The notes under the pieces: generated by a model
The model's input: only the letters and a program-made list of their open reading frames with translations
Told to the model about the DNA's origin: nothing
Database searches by the model: none
NCBI RefSeq assembly: GCF_000971975.1
Contig: NZ_LAQO01000033.1
Location: 32,536 to 96,535, forward strand
Direction of reading: 5' to 3'
Length of the DNA: 64,000 nucleotides
Origin: Paenibacillus algorifonticola
Lineage (GTDB): Bacteria > Bacillota > Bacilli > Paenibacillales > Paenibacillaceae
Shown here: positions 35,376 to 43,487 of the stretch, in pieces
Layout: each line of letters begins with the position of its first letter
How positions within the stretch are numbered: position 1 is the stretch's first letter
Program-made: the position numbers and the translations under genes

Positions 35376-36269
35376 CTATCTCTCTCCTTCGTAATAAACG
35401 AAGCGATTCGATATTTTCATCAGCACAAAGGTGACGAGCGAGATCAGCGCAAACAGGAAAATCGATTGTGACATCGCCATGCTGAACTTCAAGTCGGTAA
35501 AGGCCGATTTGTAAATATTGTAGACAAATGTATAAGCTGCGTAGTTCGGGCCGCCCTTGGAGAGCAGCAGCGCCTCCGTAAACATTTGAAAGTTGTACAT
35601 CGTTTGAATAATGATGACGAACAAAATGGAAGGACTGATCATCGGCAGCGTGATGGATAAAAATTTGCGAACACCGGCAGCCCCGTCAATTTCAGCCGCT
35701 TCATACAAATGCCTCGGCACGTTTTTGAGCGCCGCCAGAAAGATCAGCACCCCGCTTCCCGAAATCCACACTTGCAGCAAAATGATAACCGGCTTAATCG
35801 TATGCTCGCCGCCGATCCAATCGATTTTGTCGAAGCCGAGCAAGCCGAGCCCCGCATTCAAGATGCCGAATTCCGCATTGAAGACGAGCCGCCAAATAAT
35901 GACGGTTGCCACAATCGGCACAAGCGTAGGCAAGTAATAGAAGGTACGGAACAACGCAATGCCCTTCACATTAAAATTAAGCAGCATCGCCAGCACCAGC
36001 ATGCCCGCCGTTACGATCGGCACACCGAAAACGACGAAATACATCGTGTTGAGCAAGCTTTTTAGAAAAATAGGATCATCGATCATATGAATAAAGTTAT
36101 CGAAGCCGACAAAATGATAATTGACCGCGCCCGGCAGCTTCGCATCTGTAAAGGCGTAAAACACCGAAGTGCCGAATGGAATTAGGAAGAAGATCGTAAA
36201 ACCAATGATCCACGGCATAATAAACAGGAAAAACAGCAATGTGTCATATTTTCGCAAGCTTTTCATCAT
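35376..36269 (-). CDS. Sugar ABC transporter permease, MalF type
   Basis: This 297-residue membrane permease opens with TLLFFLFIMPWIIGFTIFFL and has the EAA loop YEAAEIDGAAGVRKFLSITL near residue 195. It forms the import channel with the MalG-type protein. It starts 8 bp after the oxidoreductase stop, with AAGGGGTG as SD, so the genes are translationally linked. The second of two adjacent ATG codons could equally be used. Confidence 0.92.
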   Translation of the reverse strand: MMKSLRKYDTLLFFLFIMPWIIGFTIFFLIPFGTSVFYAFTDAKLPGAVNYHFVGFDNFIHMIDDPIFLKSLLNTMYFVVFGVPIVTAGMLVLAMLLNFNVKGIALFRTFYYLPTLVPIVATVIIWRLVFNAEFGILNAGLGLLGFDKIDWIGGEHTIKPVIILLQVWISGSGVLIFLAALKNVPRHLYEAAEIDGAAGVRKFLSITLPMISPSILFVIIIQTMYNFQMFTEALLLSKGGPNYAAYTFVYNIYKSAFTDLKFSMAMSQSIFLFALISLVTFVLMKISNRFVYYEGER

Positions 36270-36277
36270 GACACCCC

Positions 36278-37378
36278 TTAGCCAGTGATTTCTTCTAGAT
36301 AGACATACCGTTCTTCTAAAATAGATTTTTCGGCAGCCAGCGCGATCAGCAGCGCATTACGGCCAACCTGTGCCGTTGCAAACGGCTGTTTGCCTTCCCT
36401 TACACATTTCAGGAAATCGATACGCTGCGTTTGGCCGCCCGTATGGCCGCCCATAATGGAATCCGAGGATACATCAATATCGAGATGGTCCTTCGTCCAA
36501 TCCTCGCCGCCGACGATATCAATCGTCTTGTCATTGCGCGCGACCATCTGTCCGCCATTGTCGCCAATTAAACCGATTTCAAGTCCTTCGCCAAGCAAGT
36601 TTCTCGGCTTCAAATACATGCACAGGCCAAGGTTCGCCTTGCTGCCGTTGTCATAATCGATCGTAATGAAGGCGTGATCGACGATCGACGTATCGGAAAT
36701 ATTTTTCGCTGGATAATGGCTGTAGGAGTTGGTAATGATGTTCTCTTGTCCCTGCTTCATCACATGCTGGCCGCCGGAAGCAAATACGCGTACCGGATTC
36801 GCCTGAATCATCCAGTTGAAAATATCAAAGTGATGGCAATCCTTTTCGACGATCGCTCCGCCCGACTTCGACTTGTCATAAAACCATTCGGTTGGCGGGA
36901 ATGGATCACGGAACTCCTTGCACCACATTAGCTTCACATCGCCCAAACGTCCATTTTCCAGCTCCTTGGCCATCCGGCGGTACAAGTTGGAATAACGGTA
37001 AACGAGTCCGATTTGCAAAATGCGACCGGATTTTTCAGCCGCTTCAATAATGGCATCGCAATCTTCAATTGTATGGGCCACTGGTTTTTCCAGAAAAACA
37101 TGCTTGCCTGCCTCCAGAAAAGCAACCGCCACCTCGCGGTGCAAATAGTTCGGAACGCTGATGACAACCGCATCCAAATCTTCTTTATGAAGCAGCTCAC
37201 GGTAATCCGTCACAATAACCGGTCTGCTGTTTTTAAGCTCAGCAACTGTACGCGCTACGTTAGCTTCGTTCATATCACAGATATAACGAACGTCACTATC
37301 CGGAAGCAAATCAAAACCGATGCAATGATGCGACCCCATATCGCCGACACCGATAAAAGCCATTCTAATGTTCCCCAT
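36278..37378 (-). CDS. Gfo/Idh/MocA-family oxidoreductase, first gene of the LacI-linked operon
   Basis: This 366-residue protein has an N-terminal NAD(P) fold (RMAFIGVGDMGSHHCIGFDL), the EKP catalytic motif in KHVFLEKPVAHTIEDCDAI, and GGAIVEKDCHHFDIFNWMIQ in the substrate domain. The family oxidises or epimerises sugars. The chosen ATG (37378) has CGGAGTG about 10 bp upstream; the ATG at 37399 lacks an SD. Placed first in the operon and under palindromic operators, it probably processes the sugar imported by the two permeases and binding protein. The sequence does not show which sugar. Confidence 0.92.
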   Translation of the reverse strand: MGNIRMAFIGVGDMGSHHCIGFDLLPDSDVRYICDMNEANVARTVAELKNSRPVIVTDYRELLHKEDLDAVVISVPNYLHREVAVAFLEAGKHVFLEKPVAHTIEDCDAIIEAAEKSGRILQIGLVYRYSNLYRRMAKELENGRLGDVKLMWCKEFRDPFPPTEWFYDKSKSGGAIVEKDCHHFDIFNWMIQANPVRVFASGGQHVMKQGQENIITNSYSHYPAKNISDTSIVDHAFITIDYDNGSKANLGLCMYLKPRNLLGEGLEIGLIGDNGGQMVARNDKTIDIVGGEDWTKDHLDIDVSSDSIMGGHTGGQTQRIDFLKCVREGKQPFATAQVGRNALLIALAAEKSILEERYVYLEEITG

Positions 37379-37525
37379 GTCTACACACTCCGTTGTCATT
37401 AATTTAGCGGTATTAGTTATTCACCGCGTTTCATGTTAGGTTATCTAACAATGTTTTGCATCTGATTACGATAGTAAAACAGTTCGCCCATGTTGTCAAT
37501 CAATTTTTGGCTAATTTTTCTCTTT

Positions 37526-37538
37526 ATTTGCGGCAAAT
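37526..37538. promoter_or_regulatory. LacI-type operator candidate, copy 2
   Basis: ATTTGCGGCAAAT, identical to the copy upstream of the LacI gene, lies 148 bp before the oxidoreductase start. A half-site (AGTTTGC) follows at 37546. Confidence 0.75.
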
Positions 37539-37595
37539 AAATTGAAGTTTGCTAAAAACATTGATTTTCCCGTGATTATATAAGGTTTCCATGTA

Positions 37596-37611
37596 TGTGA
37601 AACGCTTTCAA
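37596..37611. promoter_or_regulatory. cre-like site
   Basis: TGTGAAACGCTTTCAA, read on the minus strand as TGAAAGCGTTTCAC, matches the cre consensus at 12 of 14 positions. It lies between operator copies 2 and 3, in the divergent control region of the ABC operon and the secreted protein gene. Confidence 0.5.
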
Positions 37612-37650
37612 AATAATTTTGAACGCTTCCCTCTTTTTATTTCGATATTC

Positions 37651-37663
37651 ATTTGCCGCAAAC
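37651..37663. promoter_or_regulatory. LacI-type operator candidate, copy 3
   Basis: ATTTGCCGCAAAC differs from the perfect palindrome at one outer base (and has C at the centre). It lies midway between the divergent genes. Confidence 0.65.
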
Positions 37664-37828
37664 TTTAATCCGTTTGATATAGATTATTACACTAAATTGA
37701 AGTTTGTCAACTGCTTTGTATTTAGGCAATTTTCACGCTCGAACTGGAAAATTTCTCTTGTTCTGTATGCTCATATCGCCTATAATGCAACATATAAACG
37801 ACTTTCGCATCATGAAACTCCTCGAATT

Positions 37829-37841
37829 ATTTGCCGCAAAA
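37829..37841. promoter_or_regulatory. LacI-type operator candidate, copy 4
   Basis: ATTTGCCGCAAAA is a palindrome with one outer mismatch. It lies about 200 bp before the secreted protein gene at 38037 and 178 bp from copy 3, a distance that would allow DNA looping. Confidence 0.65.
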
Positions 37842-37963
37842 TCTTATTCAAAAAAATCTATCACCTAGATGATCCTGCTTAAAATACTCTCATGAATGTA
37901 ACAAAACTAAGGCAGATTTGGGCAAGCCGCTTTCCTGCTGAAAGGGGGTGATTTACCTGTAAA

Positions 37964-38020
37964 ATGGAAGGATGGACGGCCCTTCATTCATTCGAATGGC
38001 CTAGCGGGACAACCCTATAA
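37964..38020 (+). CDS. Possible 18-codon leader peptide with a very strong SD
   Basis: ATG to TAA gives MEGWTALHSFEWPSGTTL. Thirteen bases before it lies AAAGGGGGTGATT (37941-37953), which is close to a perfect anti-SD sequence. The stop is 16 bp before the ATG of the 38037 gene, which has its own AAGGAGG. This could be a translated leader that tunes expression, or the SD could be coincidental. The peptide resembles nothing known to me. Confidence 0.35.
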   Translation: MEGWTALHSFEWPSGTTL

Positions 38021-38036
38021 CCCAAGGAGGTTTACC

Positions 38037-40031
38037 ATGTTTAAAGCAGCCGGCAACACAAAGCTTTTGGTCCATTTATTTTTGACTGTTGCGCTCGTCT
38101 TTGCGATCTTCCAACCTATTGGCACGCTTCCAGAAGCACAAGCCGCTACCATTACGGTCGATGGCAATGTAAGTGATTGGAGCAGCATTAATGCGCTCGC
38201 TACAGGTACTGGAGCCGCTCAAAGCTTCAAGATGACAAACGATGGAACCAATCTTTATTTGCTTATCCAAGGCTCAGGCTTAAGCACGGCAATGGGCAGC
38301 TTTTGGCTGAATATTGACAACAACACCGCAACGGGCTATCAGGCATCAGGCTGGGGAGCTACCGGCATTGAATGGCTGCTGGAAAATGCCGGGTTATACC
38401 GCTATGCGGGAACCGGAAGCAGCTGGAGCTGGAATGCGAACACTACCCTCTCCTCCTCGCAATTTTTCCGCAGCTCAACCGTTATTGAAGTCGCCATACC
38501 TTTGACTACTTTACAGATTAGCGCTGGCAGCACCATTCAGGCGGGCTATATTGATAACAACTCCACGACCTCGCGGCTGCCTGCGGCGAACCAGACGCTG
38601 CCCTCCTATTTGCTCACTTCAAGCGGCGGGTCGGGCGACCCTGGCGCAGCGACAACAGTCGTATACCCTGTAGAGCTGGACAGCCCGCTTAATAATCCGT
38701 TTAAGGGCTGGGCTCCATCTGCTAAAACGACGGGTTACCCCCAGCAGCACAAGCTTGTTTATGCCGGGGTAACCTGGAAGGAGCTTGAGCCGACGAAAGG
38801 AACGTATAATTTCGCTGCTATTGAAGCGACAAATAATTTCGCTCATTGGAACAGCCTAGGCGTTAAAGTTGTGCTGCGGTTTATTCTAGATAGCCCAACT
38901 GGCGCAGCACATCGGGATATTCCCGATTGGCTTTACAATGATATGGTCGCGCTTGGCCAATCTCCAGGCACTGTTTATAACGATACGACAGGCGGAATGG
39001 GCACTGGCAACAATATGGGCTTCTCGCCCAACTACAGCTCCGCCTATTTAATTGAGCGGCATAAGCTCGCTATTGAAGCGATCGCGGCCCGATATAATAC
39101 AAATGAACGCCCGGTCGCTTTTGTGCAAATCGGCTCGATTGGGCATTGGGCCGAATTTCATACATGGCCTTATGTAGGCCCCAATGGCGAAGCCAATTAC
39201 ACGGGCGCCTTCCCTCCGAATGCGATTTCAAATCAATATGTGCAGCATTATATTGATGCCTTTGCCGGCAAAGAGGACAAAATGCAGGTGCTGATCAGAC
39301 GCAGCATTGCGCTTGCAAAAACGAACAATAAGGGTATGGTAATGGGCATGTTTAACGATGTGTTCGGACATAAAGACAGCTTCGATGCGGATTGGGGCTG
39401 GTATACAGGCACGCAAAATGGCTACTGGGATGATATTGGCCAACAGCAGCCAGCGCACGCTAACTTTTGGGAGACGCGCATTTCTGGCGGGGAGTTTTAT
39501 GGCGGAGCGCCCGGCATGACCGCCGCGCTCACTACGGGCAGCGGCTTTACGGAAACGCAACGCCAGACGGAGCTGAGCAAGCCAAGCTGGCTCGGTCCCA
39601 ACTCGCCAGCTTCGCTCGCCGTAGGCAACACGCTGCAAAGCAATATAGACACACTGAAAAAACGGATGGGCTATCATTTTGTCGTGAAGGAAATTTCGCA
39701 TCCTTCTGCCATAACGGGAAGTTCATTCGACGTGAACATTAAGGCAGAAAATAAAGGCGTCCAGCACTTCCCATTCGGCTGGCCGGTCGAAATTCAGCTG
39801 CGCAGCGGCAATACGGTCGTAGCAAAGAAAACGACAACCGTCGATTTGCGCACCTGGAAAACAGGCACGTATACGCTTACAGATTCGATTCCCGTCTCCG
39901 GCCTTGCTGCGGGAACCTATGATATCGCTATTGCGATCATCAGCCCGCAAACGAATGCGCCGGGCGTTGACTTTGCGAATACGAACAGGCTTGCTGATGG
40001 GGCTTATAAGCTGAGCAGTGTGACGAAATAA
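38037..40031 (+). CDS. Secreted DUF4832-type glycoside-hydrolase-like protein with N-terminal CBM9-like domain
   Basis: This 664-residue protein has a signal peptide (LFLTVALVFAIFQPIGTLPE, cleavage near AQAA), an N-terminal CBM9-like sandwich (ITVDGNVSDWSSINA, TNLYLLIQGSG, STVIEVAIPLTTL, about 38-195), a linker (SSGGSGDPG), a TIM-barrel-like domain (NNPFKGWAPS, YAGVTWKELEPTKGTYNF, FVQIGSIGHWAEFHTWP, about 215-540) typical of DUF4832/GH42-like proteins, and a C-terminal DUF4832 sandwich (KKRMGYHFVVKEISHPS onward). It probably degrades or binds an extracellular polysaccharide. It is divergent from the LacI-type ABC operon and shares operators with it. CCAAGGAGG precedes the ATG. Confidence 0.85.
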   Translation: MFKAAGNTKLLVHLFLTVALVFAIFQPIGTLPEAQAATITVDGNVSDWSSINALATGTGAAQSFKMTNDGTNLYLLIQGSGLSTAMGSFWLNIDNNTATGYQASGWGATGIEWLLENAGLYRYAGTGSSWSWNANTTLSSSQFFRSSTVIEVAIPLTTLQISAGSTIQAGYIDNNSTTSRLPAANQTLPSYLLTSSGGSGDPGAATTVVYPVELDSPLNNPFKGWAPSAKTTGYPQQHKLVYAGVTWKELEPTKGTYNFAAIEATNNFAHWNSLGVKVVLRFILDSPTGAAHRDIPDWLYNDMVALGQSPGTVYNDTTGGMGTGNNMGFSPNYSSAYLIERHKLAIEAIAARYNTNERPVAFVQIGSIGHWAEFHTWPYVGPNGEANYTGAFPPNAISNQYVQHYIDAFAGKEDKMQVLIRRSIALAKTNNKGMVMGMFNDVFGHKDSFDADWGWYTGTQNGYWDDIGQQQPAHANFWETRISGGEFYGGAPGMTAALTTGSGFTETQRQTELSKPSWLGPNSPASLAVGNTLQSNIDTLKKRMGYHFVVKEISHPSAITGSSFDVNIKAENKGVQHFPFGWPVEIQLRSGNTVVAKKTTTVDLRTWKTGTYTLTDSIPVSGLAAGTYDIAIAIISPQTNAPGVDFANTNRLADGAYKLSSVTK

Positions 40032-40069
40032 TATTACGGATTACGGAATAAATTGCGGAAATGAACGTT

Positions 40070-40107
40070 AAAACGGCTGTCGAGGGTGCTCGACAGCCGT
40101 TTTTTTA
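40070..40107 (+). terminator. Terminator of the DUF4832-type gene
   Basis: AAACGGCTGTCGAG, tetraloop ggtg, CTCGACAGCCGTTTTTTT is a perfect stem with a T-run. Confidence 0.95.
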
Positions 40108-40159
40108 ATATATCATTTGTTTAACTAACTTGCCTCCTAAAAATCATACATTATTCAGG

Positions 40160-40187
40160 ATGACATATACGGGAATAGTGTTATAAT
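40160..40187 (+). promoter_or_regulatory. Probable sigma-A promoter
   Basis: ATGACA (40160-40165), 16 bp, TATAAT (40182-40187). The expected transcript begins near 40194, about 20 bp before an SD (GGTGGAG at 40213-40219) that serves the gene starting near 40227. Confidence 0.5.
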
Positions 40188-40226
40188 ATGTATCTAAAAT
40201 ATTGCTAAAGTAGGTGGAGTGTTATT

Positions 40227-40781
40227 TTAAACAAAAAGTGGTTTCTATTCGTTCTAATCCTCACATTACTTATGATTCCTGCAAGTATCACTAATGCAGC
40301 CAATTCCAAACCAGAAGATTTGTTTAAGAAAAAATTCCCGAAAGAGAAAATCTCCGTTAGCAAATCTGGAGACTTAAACAATGACAAAAAAGCTGAACAT
40401 TTTATTTTGGCAGAGTCGGGAAACTTCTATTTTATCAATACTAAAGGAGCAATTGAGCTTATCACTACAGGAATCATTAGCGATGAAGACTTTGCGTCTC
40501 CAACGATTCAAATTTTCTCTGTTACCAAAACCGAGAAACATGTGGCAGTAGCCTATGAATATTTTCCTTCCAACACTAGAATGGAAGTATTTAGGTTAAA
40601 AAAGGCTTCGCTTGAAAGCGTCTTGGATATTATGGGGGATCAGGGGGTAACCATTAATAAGAAAGGGCAAGTGACTCAGCTGTGGAAAAAATACAATAAT
40701 GAAGGCTGGTCACTAGCTGCTGCAGTCTATACGTGGAACTCCAAAACGGCCACCTATAAAGGGAGCGGACAACTTCCATAA
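40227..40781 (+). CDS. Small secreted protein with an abnormal start codon
   Basis: No family recognised. The frame begins LNKKWFLFVLILTLLMIPAS and then ITNAANSKPEDL, a classical signal peptide with cleavage near NA-AN, followed by about 160 residues of exported domain (FHRL-free, KISVSKSGDLNNDKKAEHFI, YEYFPSNTRMEVFRLKKASL). The SD GGTGGAG is well placed for a start at 40227, but that codon is TTA, with ATT before it and a TAA further back; no ATG, GTG or TTG exists in the right place. The first ATG (40272) would delete the start of the signal peptide. The start may therefore be mutated (TTG to TTA) or non-standard. Confidence 0.6.
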   Translation, partial: LNKKWFLFVLILTLLMIPASITNAANSKPEDLFKKKFPKEKISVSKSGDLNNDKKAEHFILAESGNFYFINTKGAIELITTGIISDEDFASPTIQIFSVTKTEKHVAVAYEYFPSNTRMEVFRLKKASLESVLDIMGDQGVTINKKGQVTQLWKKYNNEGWSLAAAVYTWNSKTATYKGSGQLP

Positions 40782-40838
40782 ATACAGCTCTAACTTTACT
40801 TCTGAGTAAAATTCCATACATCGAAACAAAAACCTATG

Positions 40839-40880
40839 AAATAGGCCTCCCTGTAAAAAATTTGACAGGGAGGCCTATTT
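40839..40880. terminator. Bidirectional terminator
   Basis: AAATAGGCCTCCCTGT pairs with ACAGGGAGGCCTATTT, flanked by A and T tracts, between the secreted protein gene and the converging radical SAM gene. Confidence 0.9.
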
Positions 40881-40932
40881 GTTTGTTTTAGTATGGGAAA
40901 CTCTATAAACTTTCTTATGAAAACAGTTCCTG

Positions 40933-41751
40933 TCAAGGTTCAAAACCCGTCTGACTCATAAACAGCTGCTCCTCCGCAAAAACCTCACGGAACTGCCGAT
41001 AAACAGTCTCGTAAGCCGAAGGCTCATACCATTCCTCAGCTCCCAGCTGCGTATACAACGTCTCCAGCCCAAGTCGCTTAGTTCTTTTGCCTCCGCTTCC
41101 GTCACCCATAAAATAATCGTCTATGCACACTCGATCCACGAGCGGGGCAAGCTTGCCCGCAAATGCCTCGCTGCTCGGCAGCAGTGGCGCAACCGCCGCC
41201 TGAGTCGGAACGCCTGCCTCCTTGAGCAGCCGCAGTGCTTTCAAACGAGCTTGAATAGGCGGGGCCATCGGTGAAAAATGCTTGCGCATCGCGTCCAAAT
41301 CCGTCTCCACCGTCATACTGACGCGTACCCGACTTCCCAGACGCAGCAGCAAATCGATATCGCGAGTGACCAACGGGCTTCTCGTCTGAACAAGCAAAAA
41401 CTCCGGCGGCTCCTCCGCCATCGCCTCCAGCAAGGAACGCGTCACCTGCTCCTTATATTCGGCCGACTGATACGGGTCCGTACTGGAGGACATAAAAATT
41501 GTCACAGGACCCTTCGCCTTTGCTTTTCGCAGCTCCTTCTTAAGCAGCTCGGCGGCGCCAAGCTTAACATCGACCCAGCTCCCCCACTCCTGTCCACGAA
41601 ATATCGATACTGGCATGCCCCGCACATAGCAATAGGAGCAAGCGAAAGCGCACCCCGTATAAGGATTGAGCGAATGGCTATAGCCTGACAAAAAGCCGGT
41701 TCCTTTGTTGAGCAGCGTCTTCGGCTGCTTGTATAAAAGCTCGTTTTTCAT
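40933..41751 (-). CDS. Radical SAM protein, SplB-like (spore photoproduct lyase-related)
   Basis: This 272-residue protein has the radical SAM cluster motif CAFACSYCYVRGMP (C34, C38, C41), preceded by FLSGYSHSLNPYTG and followed by GPVTIFMSSSTDPYQSAEYK and RVRVSMTVETDLDAMRK. It belongs to the Rv2578c/SplB-related group, several members of which have unknown substrates; true spore photoproduct lyases are longer and have a distinctive upstream Cys, which I do not see. GGAGGGGG precedes the ATG. It is alone on the strand and convergent with the gene at 40227. Confidence 0.85.
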   Translation of the reverse strand: MKNELLYKQPKTLLNKGTGFLSGYSHSLNPYTGCAFACSYCYVRGMPVSIFRGQEWGSWVDVKLGAAELLKKELRKAKAKGPVTIFMSSSTDPYQSAEYKEQVTRSLLEAMAEEPPEFLLVQTRSPLVTRDIDLLLRLGSRVRVSMTVETDLDAMRKHFSPMAPPIQARLKALRLLKEAGVPTQAAVAPLLPSSEAFAGKLAPLVDRVCIDDYFMGDGSGGKRTKRLGLETLYTQLGAEEWYEPSAYETVYRQFREVFAEEQLFMSQTGFEP

Positions 41752-41835
41752 CGCGCCCCCTCCGGCATTCTAAATAATAGGCATGTGCTGTATGCCAACT
41801 ACTATACTTACTCTACTTCATTCAGCTTTGCCTGA

Positions 41836-42531
41836 TTAGCTTTTAACAACTTTCCGCTTCATGCTGCGGATAATCGCTTTCGTATCCGGATCGATGCGGT
41901 ACGATTCGGTAATTTTTTGCAGCGCTTTATTATACGTGAAAGTGTCGAGCGCATTATTTTTCAAATAGGCCATCGTCGGTTCCGGGAGCTTGATGTAGCA
42001 GATGGATAGCGCCCATGCGACCGCCATTTTCACATAATACGCGGGGTGGTCAATCTGATCAAGCCGCTGAAGCACCCGCTCAATATATTCCTCATTAACA
42101 TAGAAATTAAGCAGCATGACCGCGGCAAAGCGCAAATCATACTCCTGCTCCGAAGCAAAATACGGCTGGATAAAATCCCATATTTCCTGCGAATGGTTTT
42201 TTGTCACCTTCAGCCCCGCGCAGAAGCTGTCACAGACGGACCAATTATCGATTTTCGGCACAAAATTAGCGATGCAGCGCTGAAGCTCCTCCATATCCGT
42301 CTTCACGAGGCCAATGACCATGCCTTGCAGCATGACTTCCTCGAAAAATTCATCGTCCGCCTCCGCCAAATAAGCGCGCCAGTCGCCCTTCGCAATTACC
42401 GCCGCAAGCTTTCGCAGCTCCGGCAGCCGAACACCCATTACATTGCTGATATTCGGAATCAGCGACGCAGAGAACTTTTGATAATCCGTCTCCGCACGCA
42501 TAAGCAGCTCTTCCCTTATCGTTTTGTCCAT
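41836..42531 (-). CDS. DNA alkylation repair protein, AlkD-like
   Basis: This 231-residue, all-helical protein of HEAT-like repeats opens with YQKFSASLIPNISNVMGVRL and has PELRKLAAVIAKGDWRAYLA, NWSVCDSFCAGLKVTKNHSQ and YYVKMAVAWALSICYIKLPE, the pattern of AlkD-type DNA glycosylases that remove alkylated purines. Catalytic Asp assignment (in the NWSVCD segment) is an inference by family analogy. GGGGGATAGGA precedes the ATG. It is divergent from the HIT gene and 85 bp beyond the SplB-like start, so it is probably a separate transcription unit. Confidence 0.87.
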   Translation of the reverse strand: MDKTIREELLMRAETDYQKFSASLIPNISNVMGVRLPELRKLAAVIAKGDWRAYLAEADDEFFEEVMLQGMVIGLVKTDMEELQRCIANFVPKIDNWSVCDSFCAGLKVTKNHSQEIWDFIQPYFASEQEYDLRFAAVMLLNFYVNEEYIERVLQRLDQIDHPAYYVKMAVAWALSICYIKLPEPTMAYLKNNALDTFTYNKALQKITESYRIDPDTKAIIRSMKRKVVKS

Positions 42532-42763
42532 TCCTATCCCCCGCTATTCCATTTAGTTCGTCTTATCCTTACTATACCTCAAGCGGCCAAGGCTGTGAGC
42601 CTAAGAGAATGAAAGAGCAAGAAAACGAAATCCATATCACACCCTATTTCAGCTCCCATAGCTTTCAATTTCATCCCCCAGATAGGCTATCATTTGGTAA
42701 AATAGAGCTGTATGCACGATCGGCTATTGCCTTACCATTCTATCCTTCAAAGGAGCGATTCCA

Positions 42764-43198
42764 TTGACGAATCACGATTCATGCGTATTTTGCAGGCCGG
42801 AACTAGAGGCGCGGCAGCGAGCTATATTAAGCAATGAAAGCTGTATTTTTTACCAAATGCCGCAGGACATTTTGATTGGTTCGGGTTTAATTGTGCCGCG
42901 GCAGCACCGGGAAAATGTTTTTGAGCTGACGGAGCAGGAATGGGCCGATACGTATCAGCTTGTACATAAGGTGAAGGCGCATCTGGATGAGCTGCATCAG
43001 CCGGATGGCTATAATTTGCAATGGAATACGCAAGGCGCAGCAGGCCAGCATCTGTTTCACTCTCATTTGCATATCATTCCGAGATTTGCTGACGAGCCTC
43101 TGGCAGGCAAGGATTTGCGCAGCTTTCTGGGTAAAGAGGACAATCGCAGGCCCAGCTTGGCAGCCAACCACCTCCAGCACGAAATTCCTCATAACTAG
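42764..43198 (+). CDS. HIT-family hydrolase
   Basis: This 144-residue protein ends with the HIT nucleotide-binding motif in FHSHLHIIPRF (H99, H101, H103). An N-terminal zinc-type CVFC pair (SCVFCRPE) is also present. HIT proteins hydrolyse nucleotide phosphoramidates or dinucleoside polyphosphates. The start is TTG at 42764, with AAAGGAG 8 bp upstream. The gene is divergent from the AlkD-like gene and terminated just after its stop. Confidence 0.9.
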   Translation: MTNHDSCVFCRPELEARQRAILSNESCIFYQMPQDILIGSGLIVPRQHRENVFELTEQEWADTYQLVHKVKAHLDELHQPDGYNLQWNTQGAAGQHLFHSHLHIIPRFADEPLAGKDLRSFLGKEDNRRPSLAANHLQHEIPHN

Positions 43199-43201
43199 TT
43201 A

Positions 43202-43244
43202 AAAAATATAGCCAAACAGCTCGCTTACGCTGTTTGGCTATTTT
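43202..43244 (+). terminator. Terminator of the HIT gene
   Basis: AAAAATATAGCCAAACAG pairs with CTGTTTGGCTATTTTT around an 8-base loop, a perfect stem with a T-run. Confidence 0.93.
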
Positions 43245-43289
43245 TACGCTGCACCTATTTTGCTGGGCAACGATTCCTTCCGAATCTTT

Positions 43290-43462
43290 GGCGGACAGAG
43301 ATTCCGCTATTTTCCTCAAACAACGCTTGATGGAGAGGCTTGCGGACTCAGGAGCAGCTAATGGCTGTGAGCTCCCCGTTTTTGCGCAAAATTCTAAGCA
43401 ATAACGGTTTTCCTGTCCGCTCAAACGCTGAAATCAACAAAAAGCTTAAAATAGCGGATCGT
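43290..43462. repeat. Non-coding gap with internal inverted repeats
   Basis: GGCGGACAG near 43292 and CTGTCCGC near 43413 face each other, and GATTCCGCTATTTT near 43304 is repeated on the other strand near 43450 as GATCCGCTATTTT. The 290-bp gap between the HIT and tyrS genes therefore looks like a decayed palindromic intergenic element unrelated to the GGTGAAAA family. No gene is supported here. Confidence 0.4.
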
Positions 43463-43487
43463 CAGGCCACAAAAAAGCCTTCATGCT

